Of a stretch of DNA of 64,000 nucleotides, positions 1-9,600 are shown piece after piece. Source of the stretch: Bacteroidales bacterium (GTDB taxonomy: Bacteria; Bacteroidota; Bacteroidia; Bacteroidales; UBA932); NCBI GenBank assembly GCA_017625725.1, contig JAGAKH010000009.1, positions 47,498-111,497 on the forward strand. Direction: 5' to 3'. The notes under the pieces are model-generated. The model was not told where the DNA came from. It did no database searches and worked only from the letters and a program-made list of their open reading frames with translations. A program made the position numbers and the translations under genes. The stretch's first letter is position 1; every line of letters starts with the position of its first letter.

Positions 1-2131
1 CGAGTCCGACATTATGAGATATGGTTGTTTCCCAAGTAAGGTCAGGATTAGCCATTGTCGAATTTCCATCCGCTTCTACCGGTTTCCAATAAATACCTCC
101 AGTTGCAAGCCATGTTGTCTGGCTAGCCTGGAACATCTGCTGTGTAACGCCCTGTGGTATATTATTATTTCCTGCTGTACCATAGCTATAACGAAGTTTG
201 AGGTTATCAAGCCATGTCGCATCCTCAAGCCAGCTTTCATTCGAGATTGTCCATGATGCAGCAGCAGATGGGAAGAATCCCCACTGGTTTCCTACCGTAA
301 ACTTGGACGATCCGTCAGCACGCATTGTTGCCGAAAGAGCATATCTGCCATCAAAGTCATAATTTACTCTTCCAAAGAATGAAAGGAGCTGATCATTTGG
401 ATCATAATAGTTGTTCGCAGCAATCGGAATACCTGATGCCATGAAGTTCCATGCCATTGAGGAATCGAAGAATTCAGGGAAATTCTCGATAGTAGTCGAC
501 ATCCTGTTGGACTTTGTAAGGATATACTCAGCTCCCAAGAGCATGTCGAGTTTATGCCTGTCATCAGTAAAGACTTCCGCAAAATTGTAATTCAGCGTAT
601 TTGTGCTGCGGTATTTTGTTCTGAACGTATTGCTGTTGGATGTAGCAGGTTGTCCCTTATAGGTAGCCTTGTCGGTCACATAATATGAAGTAAGACCGAA
701 GAATCTGTTGTTTTCCTGAGTATAATCATCAAGACCGCCCTCGACCCTGAGGTTGAGATTCTTGATGATATGCCATGTGATAGCACCGTTAACGGTCCAG
801 TTCGTACGGAATTTCCTGTTGTCATTGTCATAGACAGACTGAAGAGGTGGAGCATTGTCGCTATAATCTTCAGGAAGGTCTGTATCCACAGCTGCACCGG
901 TAATAGGGAAAGGACGGTATGCGATTGCATGTTTGAGACGTCCCTGTGATCCAGATGTAGATCCGCCACCGTCATTCAGCGAATTGGCTCCTGCACCATA
1001 GATGACAGTACGTGAATATCTTGCATTAACATCAACAGTAATCTGCTTGATAGGCTTGTATTGGGTCTTGAAGTTAAGGTTGTCACGTCTGTAGTTTGAA
1101 GCAGTCATGATGGCATTGTCAGTCACGCTTGCATAACCTGCAGTCCATTTCACCTTGTCACCGCTGCCTGAAATCGAGATGTTATGGTTGAAAGTGCTTC
1201 CGATATTTCCGAAAATCTCGTTCTTCCAGTTGTTTGCAGGTACATTCTCATAAAGATCGATATCCTGGAACTTACCAAAATACTGTTCGTACCTGTCTTC
1301 AATCTTGTCTGTCATAGCAGCAAGCTCATACTGTGCCTTGACATACTCATACGAATCAAGTGACTGGAGAGCATCGCCGTTGGCCATCTTCTTCTGTCCC
1401 CAATAAGCATTGTAGCTTACAGAAATCTTTCCAGATGCAGCAGACTTGGTTGTGACGAGAACTACACCGTTTGCACCACGGGAACCGTAGATTGCAGTTG
1501 AAAACGCATCCTTGAGAACATCGATAGACTGGATATCCGAAGCAGGTATATCAGAAATGCTTTCTACAGGGAAACCGTCCACGATATAAAGTGGAGACGA
1601 ATCCTGTGTGATTGAACCGGCACCACGGACACGGATCTTTATTTCGGCATCAGGGTCACCCTCAGTTGTTGTAACCTGTACACCGGCCATCTTTCCGGTA
1701 AGGGCCTCACTTACTGATGCAACCGGAACTGCAGTCAACGCCTCGTTACCGACAGATGTAACAGAACCCATGAGATCACGACGTTTCACGGTTGCGTAAC
1801 CGATAACGACAGTCTCATCCAGGAAGTTGGCATCTTCTTCCAGAACGACATCAATTACATTTGAATTTGAAATAACGACATATTTAGTCGCCATACCGAT
1901 GCATGAAAAGACAAGAGTCTTGCCCTTCGCATCAGGGATATCAATGGAATACTTACCATCGATATCCGTTGAAACTCCTAAGGTCGTGCCGTCTACAAAG
2001 ACTGACACACCGATCAGAGGCTGTGTCTGTGAATCTGTCACGACACCGCTGATCTGCTGGGCATCTGCAGCAAAAGCTGTCAGAAAAAGCCCCAAGATCA
2101 AGAATGAGATCTTGCAAGTCAGATTTTTCAT
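1..2131 (-). CDS. SusC/RagA-family TonB-dependent outer-membrane transporter (3' end cut by window edge)
   Basis: The reading frame is open from an ATG at 2131 to the left edge, giving about 710 residues of a family usually near 1000. It starts with a Sec signal peptide (cleavage near AFAADAQQ). A carboxypeptidase-D2-like repeat follows (about residues 25-95, ISGVVTDSQTQPLIGVSV...), then the plug domain (about 105-215) with the typical LYIVDGFPVESI and YGSRGANGVVLVTTK blocks, then barrel sequence. SusC proteins import oligosaccharides across the outer membrane, driven by TonB, with a SusD lipoprotein lid; a susD gene would be expected beyond the left edge. The substrate is inferred to be pectic oligosaccharides because the five genes upstream on the same strand are pectinases and their regulator. 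A 178-base leader separates it from the lyase gene, so it probably has its own promoter. Confidence 0.95.
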   Translation of the reverse strand, partial: MKNLTCKISFLILGLFLTAFAADAQQISGVVTDSQTQPLIGVSVFVDGTTLGVSTDIDGKYSIDIPDAKGKTLVFSCIGMATKYVVISNSNVIDVVLEEDANFLDETVVIGYATVKRRDLMGSVTSVGNEALTAVPVASVSEALTGKMAGVQVTTTEGDPDAEIKIRVRGAGSITQDSSPLYIVDGFPVESISDIPASDIQSIDVLKDAFSTAIYGSRGANGVVLVTTKSAASGKISVSYNAYWGQKKMANGDALQSLDSYEYVKAQYELAAMTDKIEDRYEQYFGKFQDIDLYENVPANNWKNEIFGNIGSTFNHNISISGSGDKVKWTAGYASVTDNAIMTASNYRRDNLNFKTQYKPIKQITVDVNARYSRTVIYGAGANSLNDGGGSTSGSQGRLKHAIAYRPFPITGAAVDTDLPEDYSDNAPPLQSVYDNDNRKFRTNWTVNGAITWHIIKNLNLRVEGGLDDYTQENNRFFGLTSYYVTDKATYKGQPATSNSNTFRTKYRSTNTLNYNFAEVFTDDRHKLDMLLGAEYILTKSNRMSTTIENFPEFFDSSMAWNFMASGIPIAANNYYDPNDQLLSFFGRVNYDFDGRYALSATMRADGSSKFTVGNQWGFFPSAAASWTISNESWLEDATWLDNLKLRYSYGTAGNNNIPQGVTQQMFQASQTTWLATGGIYWKPVEADGNSTMANPDLTWETTISHNVGL

Positions 2132-2193
2132 AAAAGAACTTTTTTGGTTAGTACTATCTAGTGTTAATAATAAATTCAGCTCAATTTGAACAA

Positions 2194-2226
2194 AAAAGGT
2201 ATGTCCACACGTCTAAACATGCGAAA
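2194..2226 (-). promoter_or_regulatory. Candidate promoter of the SusC-like gene
   Basis: On the minus strand TACCTTTT (2201-2194) is one base off the Bacteroidota -7 consensus TAnnTTTG. TTTC (2226-2223) lies 21 bases upstream in the -33 position. It sits about 65 bases before the ATG, and the dyad at 2258-2270 lies just upstream. Both boxes are imperfect, so this is tentative. Confidence 0.35.
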
Positions 2227-2257
2227 ATACCTTAAATAGAGCAATACAATAGGGAAA

Positions 2258-2270
2258 TTTTATCGCAAAA
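2258..2270. promoter_or_regulatory. Candidate operator: 13-base dyad shared with the pectin operon leader
   Basis: TTTTATCGCAAAA (TTTT and AAAA arms around ATCGC) occurs here, 127 bases before the SusC start. The identical 13 bases occur at 14286-14298, before the first gene of the pectin operon. The shared position in two leaders of one locus suggests a binding site for the AraC-type domain of the hybrid regulator at 6630-10889. This is inference; no binding data are available. Confidence 0.4.
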
Positions 2271-2309
2271 CTTGTATTTTTTAACACTACGGCATCATTC
2301 CGTGCCCGT

Positions 2310-4187
2310 TCACGATAATTTTTGATATGAGCCACCCTCATTCTGTCCGGAGACTATATCCTTAACCAGAAAATGCAGATACATCTCAAGATTGTCATAC
2401 CTTCCGAGATGGTCAAGATCCTTTGTCTGTGCATCTGCAGGAGAATTCACATTCAGACCGAACTTCTTTTCAAACCAGTCAGGCATTCCGTCCGAATCTG
2501 AGTCCTTGATATTGTCAAGTTCCTGCGGTGATGCCGAATAAGAAGGCCATCCTCCGACTGCTTCCTGCGTGTCGATAATACCATTCTTAGATCCGTTTCC
2601 ACCAGTAGTATAGGTTGCTTTACCGCTACGGGCATCAGTGCAGGCACGTTCATCGACAGAATCCCTTCTGAGAGAAGCACCGCCGTACTCGCAGATTTTT
2701 CCGAAAGCAGAAAGAGCGTCATGGGTTGTAGTGTAGATGCTGCCTTCAGAAGGATGGACAAGGTCATGTGCAGCCGTGAGAAGACGGCTTTTGTCAGGAG
2801 GAGTGTTGGTCTTATGATCATGCCAGTACACTCCCACGGAATTATCGTTTGTCAGATTTTCCTTCCCGTCATATACATTGCCGGAAAGGAAAAGATAAGG
2901 ATAGCCGTAATCGGTCTTGCTGGATGTATATATGCCATTGGCATCGATGAAGTAGGACCTGTCCTTAGAAGCCGGGCCTTTCTTGTAGTAGTTGCCTACC
3001 ATATTGAACCATGCTCCTTCTCCGCCGTAAGTGCTGTTGTCACCCCAGTTATACACAGTATTGTTCCTGTAATCGACATGTCCACGACGCTGAGGATTGT
3101 TCTTGTTCTCATAGATTTCCGGATGGTCGAAACGGGGATTTCTGCTCTTGTGATTAGCAAGAAGATTATGGTGGAAAGAGGCATTCTTACCACCCCAGAT
3201 ACCACCATATCCATGACTACCCTTTCCATGCACAGAATTACAGAGGCTTTCTGTCATGATGCACCACTGCATGGTAAAGTTTTCATTGGCATAAAAGGAC
3301 GAACATTCGTCAGTCGACCATGACATTGAGCAGTGATCCAAAATGATATTGTCATTGTATCTGCCCCAGATGGCGTCATTTTCCTGCTTGGCGGCATCTC
3401 CCATACGGAAACGCATGAACCTGATGATCACATTGCTTGCTGATATCTGGACAGAATAATCTCTGATACATATTCCGTCACCAGGTGCCGTCTGACCGGC
3501 AATTGTAACGTCACCTTTGGAAATCTTGAGTGTACTCTTAAGCTGTATGATTCCTGCCACATCGAATACAATGATACGGGGACCTGATTGATTAAGTGCA
3601 TCTCGCAAAGAACCGGCTCCTGAATCATTCAGATTTGTCACATGAATCACCTTTCCACCTCTGCCACCCGTGACATACATTCCACCTCCCTCAGCACCTG
3701 GGAAAGCCAGTGACTTTGCATGGATGTCTTCATGAGCAGGGATCTTGAATTCGGCATAATACTCTCCCGGCTGCTGAGGATCATCGGGAATATCCGGTGG
3801 AGTATCCGGACCGCCCTCTTCACCGGCAGTCGTAACCGTCAATGGTGCGGAATAATCCGAGCTGAGGTTTCCGGTAACAGCTCTTACTTTGAAGACATAT
3901 TCCGTTGCCTTGGAAAGTCCGGAAAAGGTCACCGAAGCCTCAACAGGATTAAGCTGCTGCTTCAAGGTTCCATCCCCAAGTTCCAGACGTGCGGCATAAC
4001 GGTCCGCACCTTCAACTGGATTCCATATAAAGGACAAGGCTGTCTCAGAATTCTCGACAAGAGTTACGCCAGAAGGGGTAACTGGCTTCAAGGGTTGCTG
4101 TTCAACGGGAGATTCTGTACATGAGGAAAATGATGCAAGAATCAGGACAACTGGCAGCAGATATTTAGATATACTTCTCATTTTCAT
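2310..4187 (-). CDS. Pectate lyase (PL1) lipoprotein with N-terminal FN3 domain
   Basis: The protein has about 625 residues. The ATG at 4187 is chosen; a TTG one codon earlier and an ATG two codons later are alternatives. A lipoprotein signal ends at the Cys of SFSSC. Residues about 38-122 form a fibronectin type III domain, and 155-560 a right-handed beta-helix of the PL1 type with the blocks DHCSMSWSTDE and HKSRNPRFDHP. The C-terminus has a calcium-loop stretch DSDSDGMPDWFE, like thrombospondin type 3 or dockerin loops. PL1 enzymes cleave homogalacturonan by beta-elimination and leave unsaturated uronate ends. The start lies only a few bases after the stop of the GH105-PL1 gene, so the two are co-transcribed. 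Its beta-helix is clearly related to the C-terminal half of that neighbour, which points to duplication. A cell-surface location is likely but not proven. Confidence 0.9.
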   Translation of the reverse strand: MKMRSISKYLLPVVLILASFSSCTESPVEQQPLKPVTPSGVTLVENSETALSFIWNPVEGADRYAARLELGDGTLKQQLNPVEASVTFSGLSKATEYVFKVRAVTGNLSSDYSAPLTVTTAGEEGGPDTPPDIPDDPQQPGEYYAEFKIPAHEDIHAKSLAFPGAEGGGMYVTGGRGGKVIHVTNLNDSGAGSLRDALNQSGPRIIVFDVAGIIQLKSTLKISKGDVTIAGQTAPGDGICIRDYSVQISASNVIIRFMRFRMGDAAKQENDAIWGRYNDNIILDHCSMSWSTDECSSFYANENFTMQWCIMTESLCNSVHGKGSHGYGGIWGGKNASFHHNLLANHKSRNPRFDHPEIYENKNNPQRRGHVDYRNNTVYNWGDNSTYGGEGAWFNMVGNYYKKGPASKDRSYFIDANGIYTSSKTDYGYPYLFLSGNVYDGKENLTNDNSVGVYWHDHKTNTPPDKSRLLTAAHDLVHPSEGSIYTTTHDALSAFGKICEYGGASLRRDSVDERACTDARSGKATYTTGGNGSKNGIIDTQEAVGGWPSYSASPQELDNIKDSDSDGMPDWFEKKFGLNVNSPADAQTKDLDHLGRYDNLEMYLHFLVKDIVSGQNEGGSYQKLS

Positions 4188-4191
4188 CAAT

Positions 4192-6633
4192 TTATCTTAC
4201 ATCCAACTCTGAATCGATGATTCCTGGCAGTGAAGTGACCGATCCTTTGAAATTAACCTTTCCACTTCTTACCTCACGGACCAGACGTCTGTCGATGCAA
4301 TCACGTGATGCAGAAGCACCAGCACTCTTGAGTACTGACTTATAGGCATCATCGGGATCTTGAGGATACAGTTTCACACTTATTTCGAAAGGCTCTTTGA
4401 CAGAAACCTCGTCATAATAGTCATCAGCCTCCTCTATCTTCTCCATATCCGGACGCTTACCATCGTGATTTCCTTTGCGTACTGCTGAGACATCATATTC
4501 ATTATCATCCAGATAGAACTGTCCCGGCACAAGAGAAGTCGTTCTGGAAGTACTGATATCAAGCCATCTTCCATCAAGTTTGTCCGTTGCCGGTCCCGGA
4601 CGGAAAACATTGCCGACCAGGTTGAACCAGCCTTCCTCCCCTCCATATATAGCCTTCATTCCCCAGTTGAACACAACATTATTGACGAAATCCACCGTTC
4701 CCCTGCCTGTCAGAAGCTCCTGACCGTGGTAAATCGCGGGGTGGTCGAAACGAGGGTTCCTGCTGTTGTTGCTGACGAAGAGATTATGATGGAAAGACAC
4801 ATTCCTGCCTCCCCATATACCTCCATAACCATGTTTACCCTTATGATGGACTGAGGAATTCAAAGCTTCGGATATGATGCACCACTGGACCGTGGCATCA
4901 TTGATATTATAGAAAGACGCATTCTCATCCGTTGCCCAGCTGATGGAGCAATGATCTATGATGATATTGCTGCAGCGTTTGGCTCCCAACGCATCAGCTT
5001 CGACTTTCGCTGCTGTACCAAGACGGAAACGGAGATAACGAAGTATAGTGTGGTCAGCAGAGATGAAGACATTGTGGTCCCTTATGGTTACTCCCTTTCC
5101 AGGTGCAGTCTGTCCTAAAATCGAAATATAGGGATTCTCAATATTCAATGGAGACTTAAGATGGATATCTCCTTCAACAGCAAAAGTAATAGTCCTCGGA
5201 CCTTCGGCCTCTACTGCATGCCTGAGAGTACCTTCTGAACCATCATCTTCTAGTGATGTCACGATATACTCCCTTCCTCCTGCACCTCCTGCCGCAAACA
5301 TTCCGCATCCTTCTGCACCATCAAAGGCAACGAGCCTCTTCTTCATCAGACGCATCATACTGCCATCCTTGACAATCCATCCTTCGTCCTTATAATCAAT
5401 ATTATGCCGTGCTTCCCATTCAAGAGAAGCCCAGATAAACGGTCCGACTCCCTTGCAGTCATTATCAATTATCGGTTCACTCAGATAATACTCGAAGTCT
5501 CCCTTCCTCATCTGCTTTCCTCCAAGACCGCCGACAGAACAACAGTCCGTGATTGAAATGGTTCCGTCTGGATTCTCTCTGACAAAGCGTTCGAGGAATC
5601 TTGGATAAAGTCCAAGAATGTAATCCTTGTGGGAATCATCTATATATCCCATTCTGAGGCCCTTAAGGAAAGCATATATGAACATTATCGAGCATGTGGC
5701 TTCCTGATAGTTGCCTTCCCTGTCAGGACAGTCCAGAACCTGATACCACATTCCTGTATCCTTGTCTGCCCATTTCGGCAGGACTTCAAGAAGGTAATTG
5801 AGCTGACTTATCAGTTCTTCCCTGCCTGGATTCTTCTCAGGCAGAAAATCCAGAACTTCAACAAGAGCTACTGTGTACCAGCCTACAGCACGTCCCCAAG
5901 CATGCTCAGAAAGACCGGTCTGAGGATCACACCAGAACATCGACTTCGATTCATCCCATGCATGACGGAAAAGTCCTGTAGCCGGATCGTATGTATTCCT
6001 GGCTCCTGCTGTAAACTGATGCACTATGTCAGCAAACAGTGAATCCTTCTGGTCTTTTGGGGCATATCTTCTTGTATACTCGGCATAGAAAGGCAGAGCC
6101 ATATAGAATCCGTCCAGCCACACCTGATTTGGATAGATCTTCTTGTGCCAGAACTCGCCGGACTTTGTACGAGGCTGGTCATCAATCTGTTCACGAATCA
6201 TCCTGGTCACCCTGCGATAACGCTTGTCCTTATCGCCGAACATGTCGTGAAGATCGAAATAAATACGTGCAGGGCAGATGTGATCGACATTGAAGTTGCT
6301 CTTCTTATATTTATACACTTTTCCGCTTTCATCAGCCATGGTATCCGCCCACTCACGTACATAATCCACGACCCAAGGAAGTTCATAGCGTTCTGATGCA
6401 TCAAGGAAGGATTTCAACTCCAGGCCGGTCGTATAGTTCCACTTCCTTTCGCCTTTACGGCCGTCAAGATGGGTAGCATCCGGATTTCTCAGCATCTCGG
6501 ACATGATCATCCTGACCGAATATGGCTTTATATCCTTGATTGCCAGCGGTTCATGCTGAGCGGACATAGTCAGTCCGAAAACAAGGAATGAGAATAGTAA
6601 TATGTAAATTCTTTTCATGTTATATATTTTCAT
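4192..6633 (-). CDS. GH105 unsaturated uronyl hydrolase fused to PL1 pectate lyase
   Basis: This 813-residue two-enzyme protein has a Sec signal peptide (...LFSFLVFGLTMSAQ). Residues about 25-415 are a GH88/GH105 alpha/alpha barrel (YteR-like: LDGFYMALPF, HAWDESKSMFWCDP, WGRAVGWYTVALVE). Residues about 435-790 are a PL1 beta-helix (DHCSISWATDE, NSRNPRFDHP). The lyase would create 4,5-unsaturated galacturonate at chain ends and the GH105 domain would release it, supplying the substrate of the kdu genes at 25-30 kb. The ATG at 6633 overlaps the regulator stop as ATGA, which favours translational coupling. An ATG at 6618 gives a more classical signal peptide (MKRIYILL...). No lipobox is visible, so it is probably periplasmic. 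Confidence 0.9.
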   Translation of the reverse strand: MKIYNMKRIYILLFSFLVFGLTMSAQHEPLAIKDIKPYSVRMIMSEMLRNPDATHLDGRKGERKWNYTTGLELKSFLDASERYELPWVVDYVREWADTMADESGKVYKYKKSNFNVDHICPARIYFDLHDMFGDKDKRYRRVTRMIREQIDDQPRTKSGEFWHKKIYPNQVWLDGFYMALPFYAEYTRRYAPKDQKDSLFADIVHQFTAGARNTYDPATGLFRHAWDESKSMFWCDPQTGLSEHAWGRAVGWYTVALVEVLDFLPEKNPGREELISQLNYLLEVLPKWADKDTGMWYQVLDCPDREGNYQEATCSIMFIYAFLKGLRMGYIDDSHKDYILGLYPRFLERFVRENPDGTISITDCCSVGGLGGKQMRKGDFEYYLSEPIIDNDCKGVGPFIWASLEWEARHNIDYKDEGWIVKDGSMMRLMKKRLVAFDGAEGCGMFAAGGAGGREYIVTSLEDDGSEGTLRHAVEAEGPRTITFAVEGDIHLKSPLNIENPYISILGQTAPGKGVTIRDHNVFISADHTILRYLRFRLGTAAKVEADALGAKRCSNIIIDHCSISWATDENASFYNINDATVQWCIISEALNSSVHHKGKHGYGGIWGGRNVSFHHNLFVSNNSRNPRFDHPAIYHGQELLTGRGTVDFVNNVVFNWGMKAIYGGEEGWFNLVGNVFRPGPATDKLDGRWLDISTSRTTSLVPGQFYLDDNEYDVSAVRKGNHDGKRPDMEKIEEADDYYDEVSVKEPFEISVKLYPQDPDDAYKSVLKSAGASASRDCIDRRLVREVRSGKVNFKGSVTSLPGIIDSELDVR

Positions 6634-9600
6634 TTATTGCGACGTACATACTCTGCCGGAGTGATTCCGAAATGCTTCTTGAATGAACGCGTAAAATAGC
6701 CTGGATCTGAGAATCCGACCTTATAGGAAGTCTCTGAAATCGAGAACTGACCGCTTTTAAGATAATGCGTAGCTCTTTCCATCCTGAACTCCTGGATGAT
6801 CTCGACCGGTGACTTACCCGTCAATCCTTTGATCTTGTTATACATCGAAGTCCTTCCCATTCCGACATAGGTAGCCAGCTGGTCAACCGTAACATCCGGG
6901 TCTGAGAAATTAGCCTCGAGCCATTCCATGATCTTTTTGACCAGTTGCTCATCCTTGTCCGTAATGACAATCTCCTCAGGCATGATTTCGATCTTCCCTG
7001 ATTTTTTCCCTGCACTATCTGAGGATGACAATGTTGTGATCAGGGTTCTGCGGCGTTCTAGAAGATTATCAATCCGGGCTATCAGAAGTTCCATTGTGAA
7101 CGGCTTGGCTATATAACCGTCCGCACCATACTTCATGGCCTTCAGATGCGTGTCATTTTCATGTTTGGCTGTTATGAGGATGATAGGAATGTGACTGATG
7201 GCAAAATCCTTACGTATATTGTTGATCAGTTCGATACCATCCATCCGAGGCATCATCAGGTCAGTGACTATCAGGTCCGGAACCCATCCGTCCTTTATGA
7301 TCTCGAGTGCCTCTACACCATTCGACGCATCCATCACTTCGAAACGATTGATAAGCAGATTATAGATATACACCCTCAGTTCTGCATTATCCTCAACTAC
7401 CAGCACCTTCATGGCACCTTCAGGATATGAAGGGGAAAGTTTGAACCTGCTGAGCCCATACTGCTCACCTTGAGGTTTCTCTTCTGTATCATCCATGAAC
7501 TGGACATTCTCTGAATCAAACCTTTCCTTGGATAAAGGAAGCCTGACAAAAAACTTGGATCCGGGTTCAGACCCGCTTTCCACCCATATCGTCCCACCAT
7601 GGACATCAGCAATTTCCTTACAGAATGACAGACCTATGCCACTGCTTGCCAAGCCCTTGAAAGGTTCACCGTTTCCTCTTACAAAAGGCTGGAAAATAGA
7701 CTCCCTATCTTCTTCCGGAACCCCGACGCCATTATCCTTGACCATGATACGCAATTCATCATCTCCTTCACGATAAAGGACACCTACTTCTATCTTACCT
7801 CCGTCTGAAGTATACTTGAAAGCATTGGACAACAGATTATACACAAGAGCTTCCAGCCTTATGGAATCGCCCCAGACCATGAGCGAATCTACAGACTTGA
7901 TTATCCTCATATCCATCTTCCTCTCAGCAGCCATATCCTTGAAATCGTCATAGACTTCCTCTACCATCCGCACCACATCGAAATGGCTGACCTTCAGCTT
8001 CATTTTTCCATTGGCTATGGTCCTTATATCAAGAAGCTGATTGACAAGAGTCATCATTCTTTTTGCATTCTTGCGGACAAGATTCACACTGTATGAATAA
8101 GAAGGATCCTCACCCGTATTACGGCTGATATCTTCTATGCCACCCAGGATCAAGGTAAGCGGAGTCCGTAGTTCATGGGAGATATTGGTAAGGAACCTTG
8201 ACTTCACCGCACTTATATCCTGCTCAAGTCTGACATCGTTACGTAACTTCATGGATGTCATCATGATGCGAATAAGAAATACCAGGACTCCGACAGCTAT
8301 GAGAATATAGATGATTATTGACACGGTAGAGTTCCAAAGCGAAGGACGTACACGCACCTTCATGGAAACCACTTCCCCGCTTTCCGAAGCGGAAACCCTG
8401 AATGTATAATTTCCAGGAGGAACTCCCGAAAATGTTGCGTTGGATGTTCCGTCTGTAGATATCCAATCCTTGTCATAACCTTCAAGGATATATGAAAAGC
8501 TATAGTCTTCGTTGATGCTGTAATCCAGAGAAGCAAAATCGATTCTGAAGAAGGAATAGTCATGAGGAATGATTATCCTGTCATCAAACGGCGTCCTCCG
8601 ACCGTCGATTACCAATCCTGTAACAGTCAGCCTACCGTTCTTCTGCGAAGGCGAGAATGATTCCGGCTTGAAACTCAGTACATTCTCCAATGTGCCGAAA
8701 AGCAATGTTCCGTCATCCAATGAAGCACATGCAGCTTCACTGAATGAGACAGAAGCCACTCCGTCATACCTGGAATAATTAACCACAGACCTGTCAGAGG
8801 GATCAATGCTTGAAAGACCAGCTTCTGTCGCAGCCCATATCTTTCCCGTTGAATCCTCTATGGCAGATTGGATAATATTGCTCTTCAAGCCGTCCTCCGT
8901 ACTGATCACGTCAAAGACAGGAGTCCCGTTGACAAACCTTATTCTGTTAAGACCGCCTCCGAATGTACAGAGCCAGGTGTCTGAGCAAGATGAAGTGAAC
9001 ATATAGATCACATCATTGTTTCCAAGCGAATGGATGTCTCCCGGTATCTTCCTGACCAGATTGAAGACTGTAAGTTCCGGAATCTCAGAAGGTTCGAACC
9101 AGACCAGACCTCCTACAGTCGCCACAAGCATCCTGCCGTCCGGCATACAGTGAAGATATCTGACACGGTCTCCGAGTACCTGAGGATAATCGGGAAAGCT
9201 GTTCTCCACGGTAACGAAATCCTCACTGTCGGCATTCTGAAGCATGGACAATCCTCCGCCATAGGTACCTATCCATATCCTCCCGTCATGATCCTGAGTG
9301 ATGGAATAGATATTATTGGAACTGATTGATCTACGGTCAGAAGGATTTCTTCTGTATCGTTTGAAGGAATAGCCGCCATCCTCCGGAGTCATCCTTATCA
9401 GGCCGTCTCCTTTTGTACCGATCCAGATATTACCGTCCCTGTCCTCAAACAAAGAATATATCACTCCGAGATCTCCGCTTCTGCTGTCCGGATAACGGAC
9501 ACAGGACTCCAGATCAGGTGAGTATCTGTAGAGCTCCCGACTTTTGGCTGCAATCCACAGATTTCCTCTGCTATCCTTCATCATAGCCCTGATTTCATGG

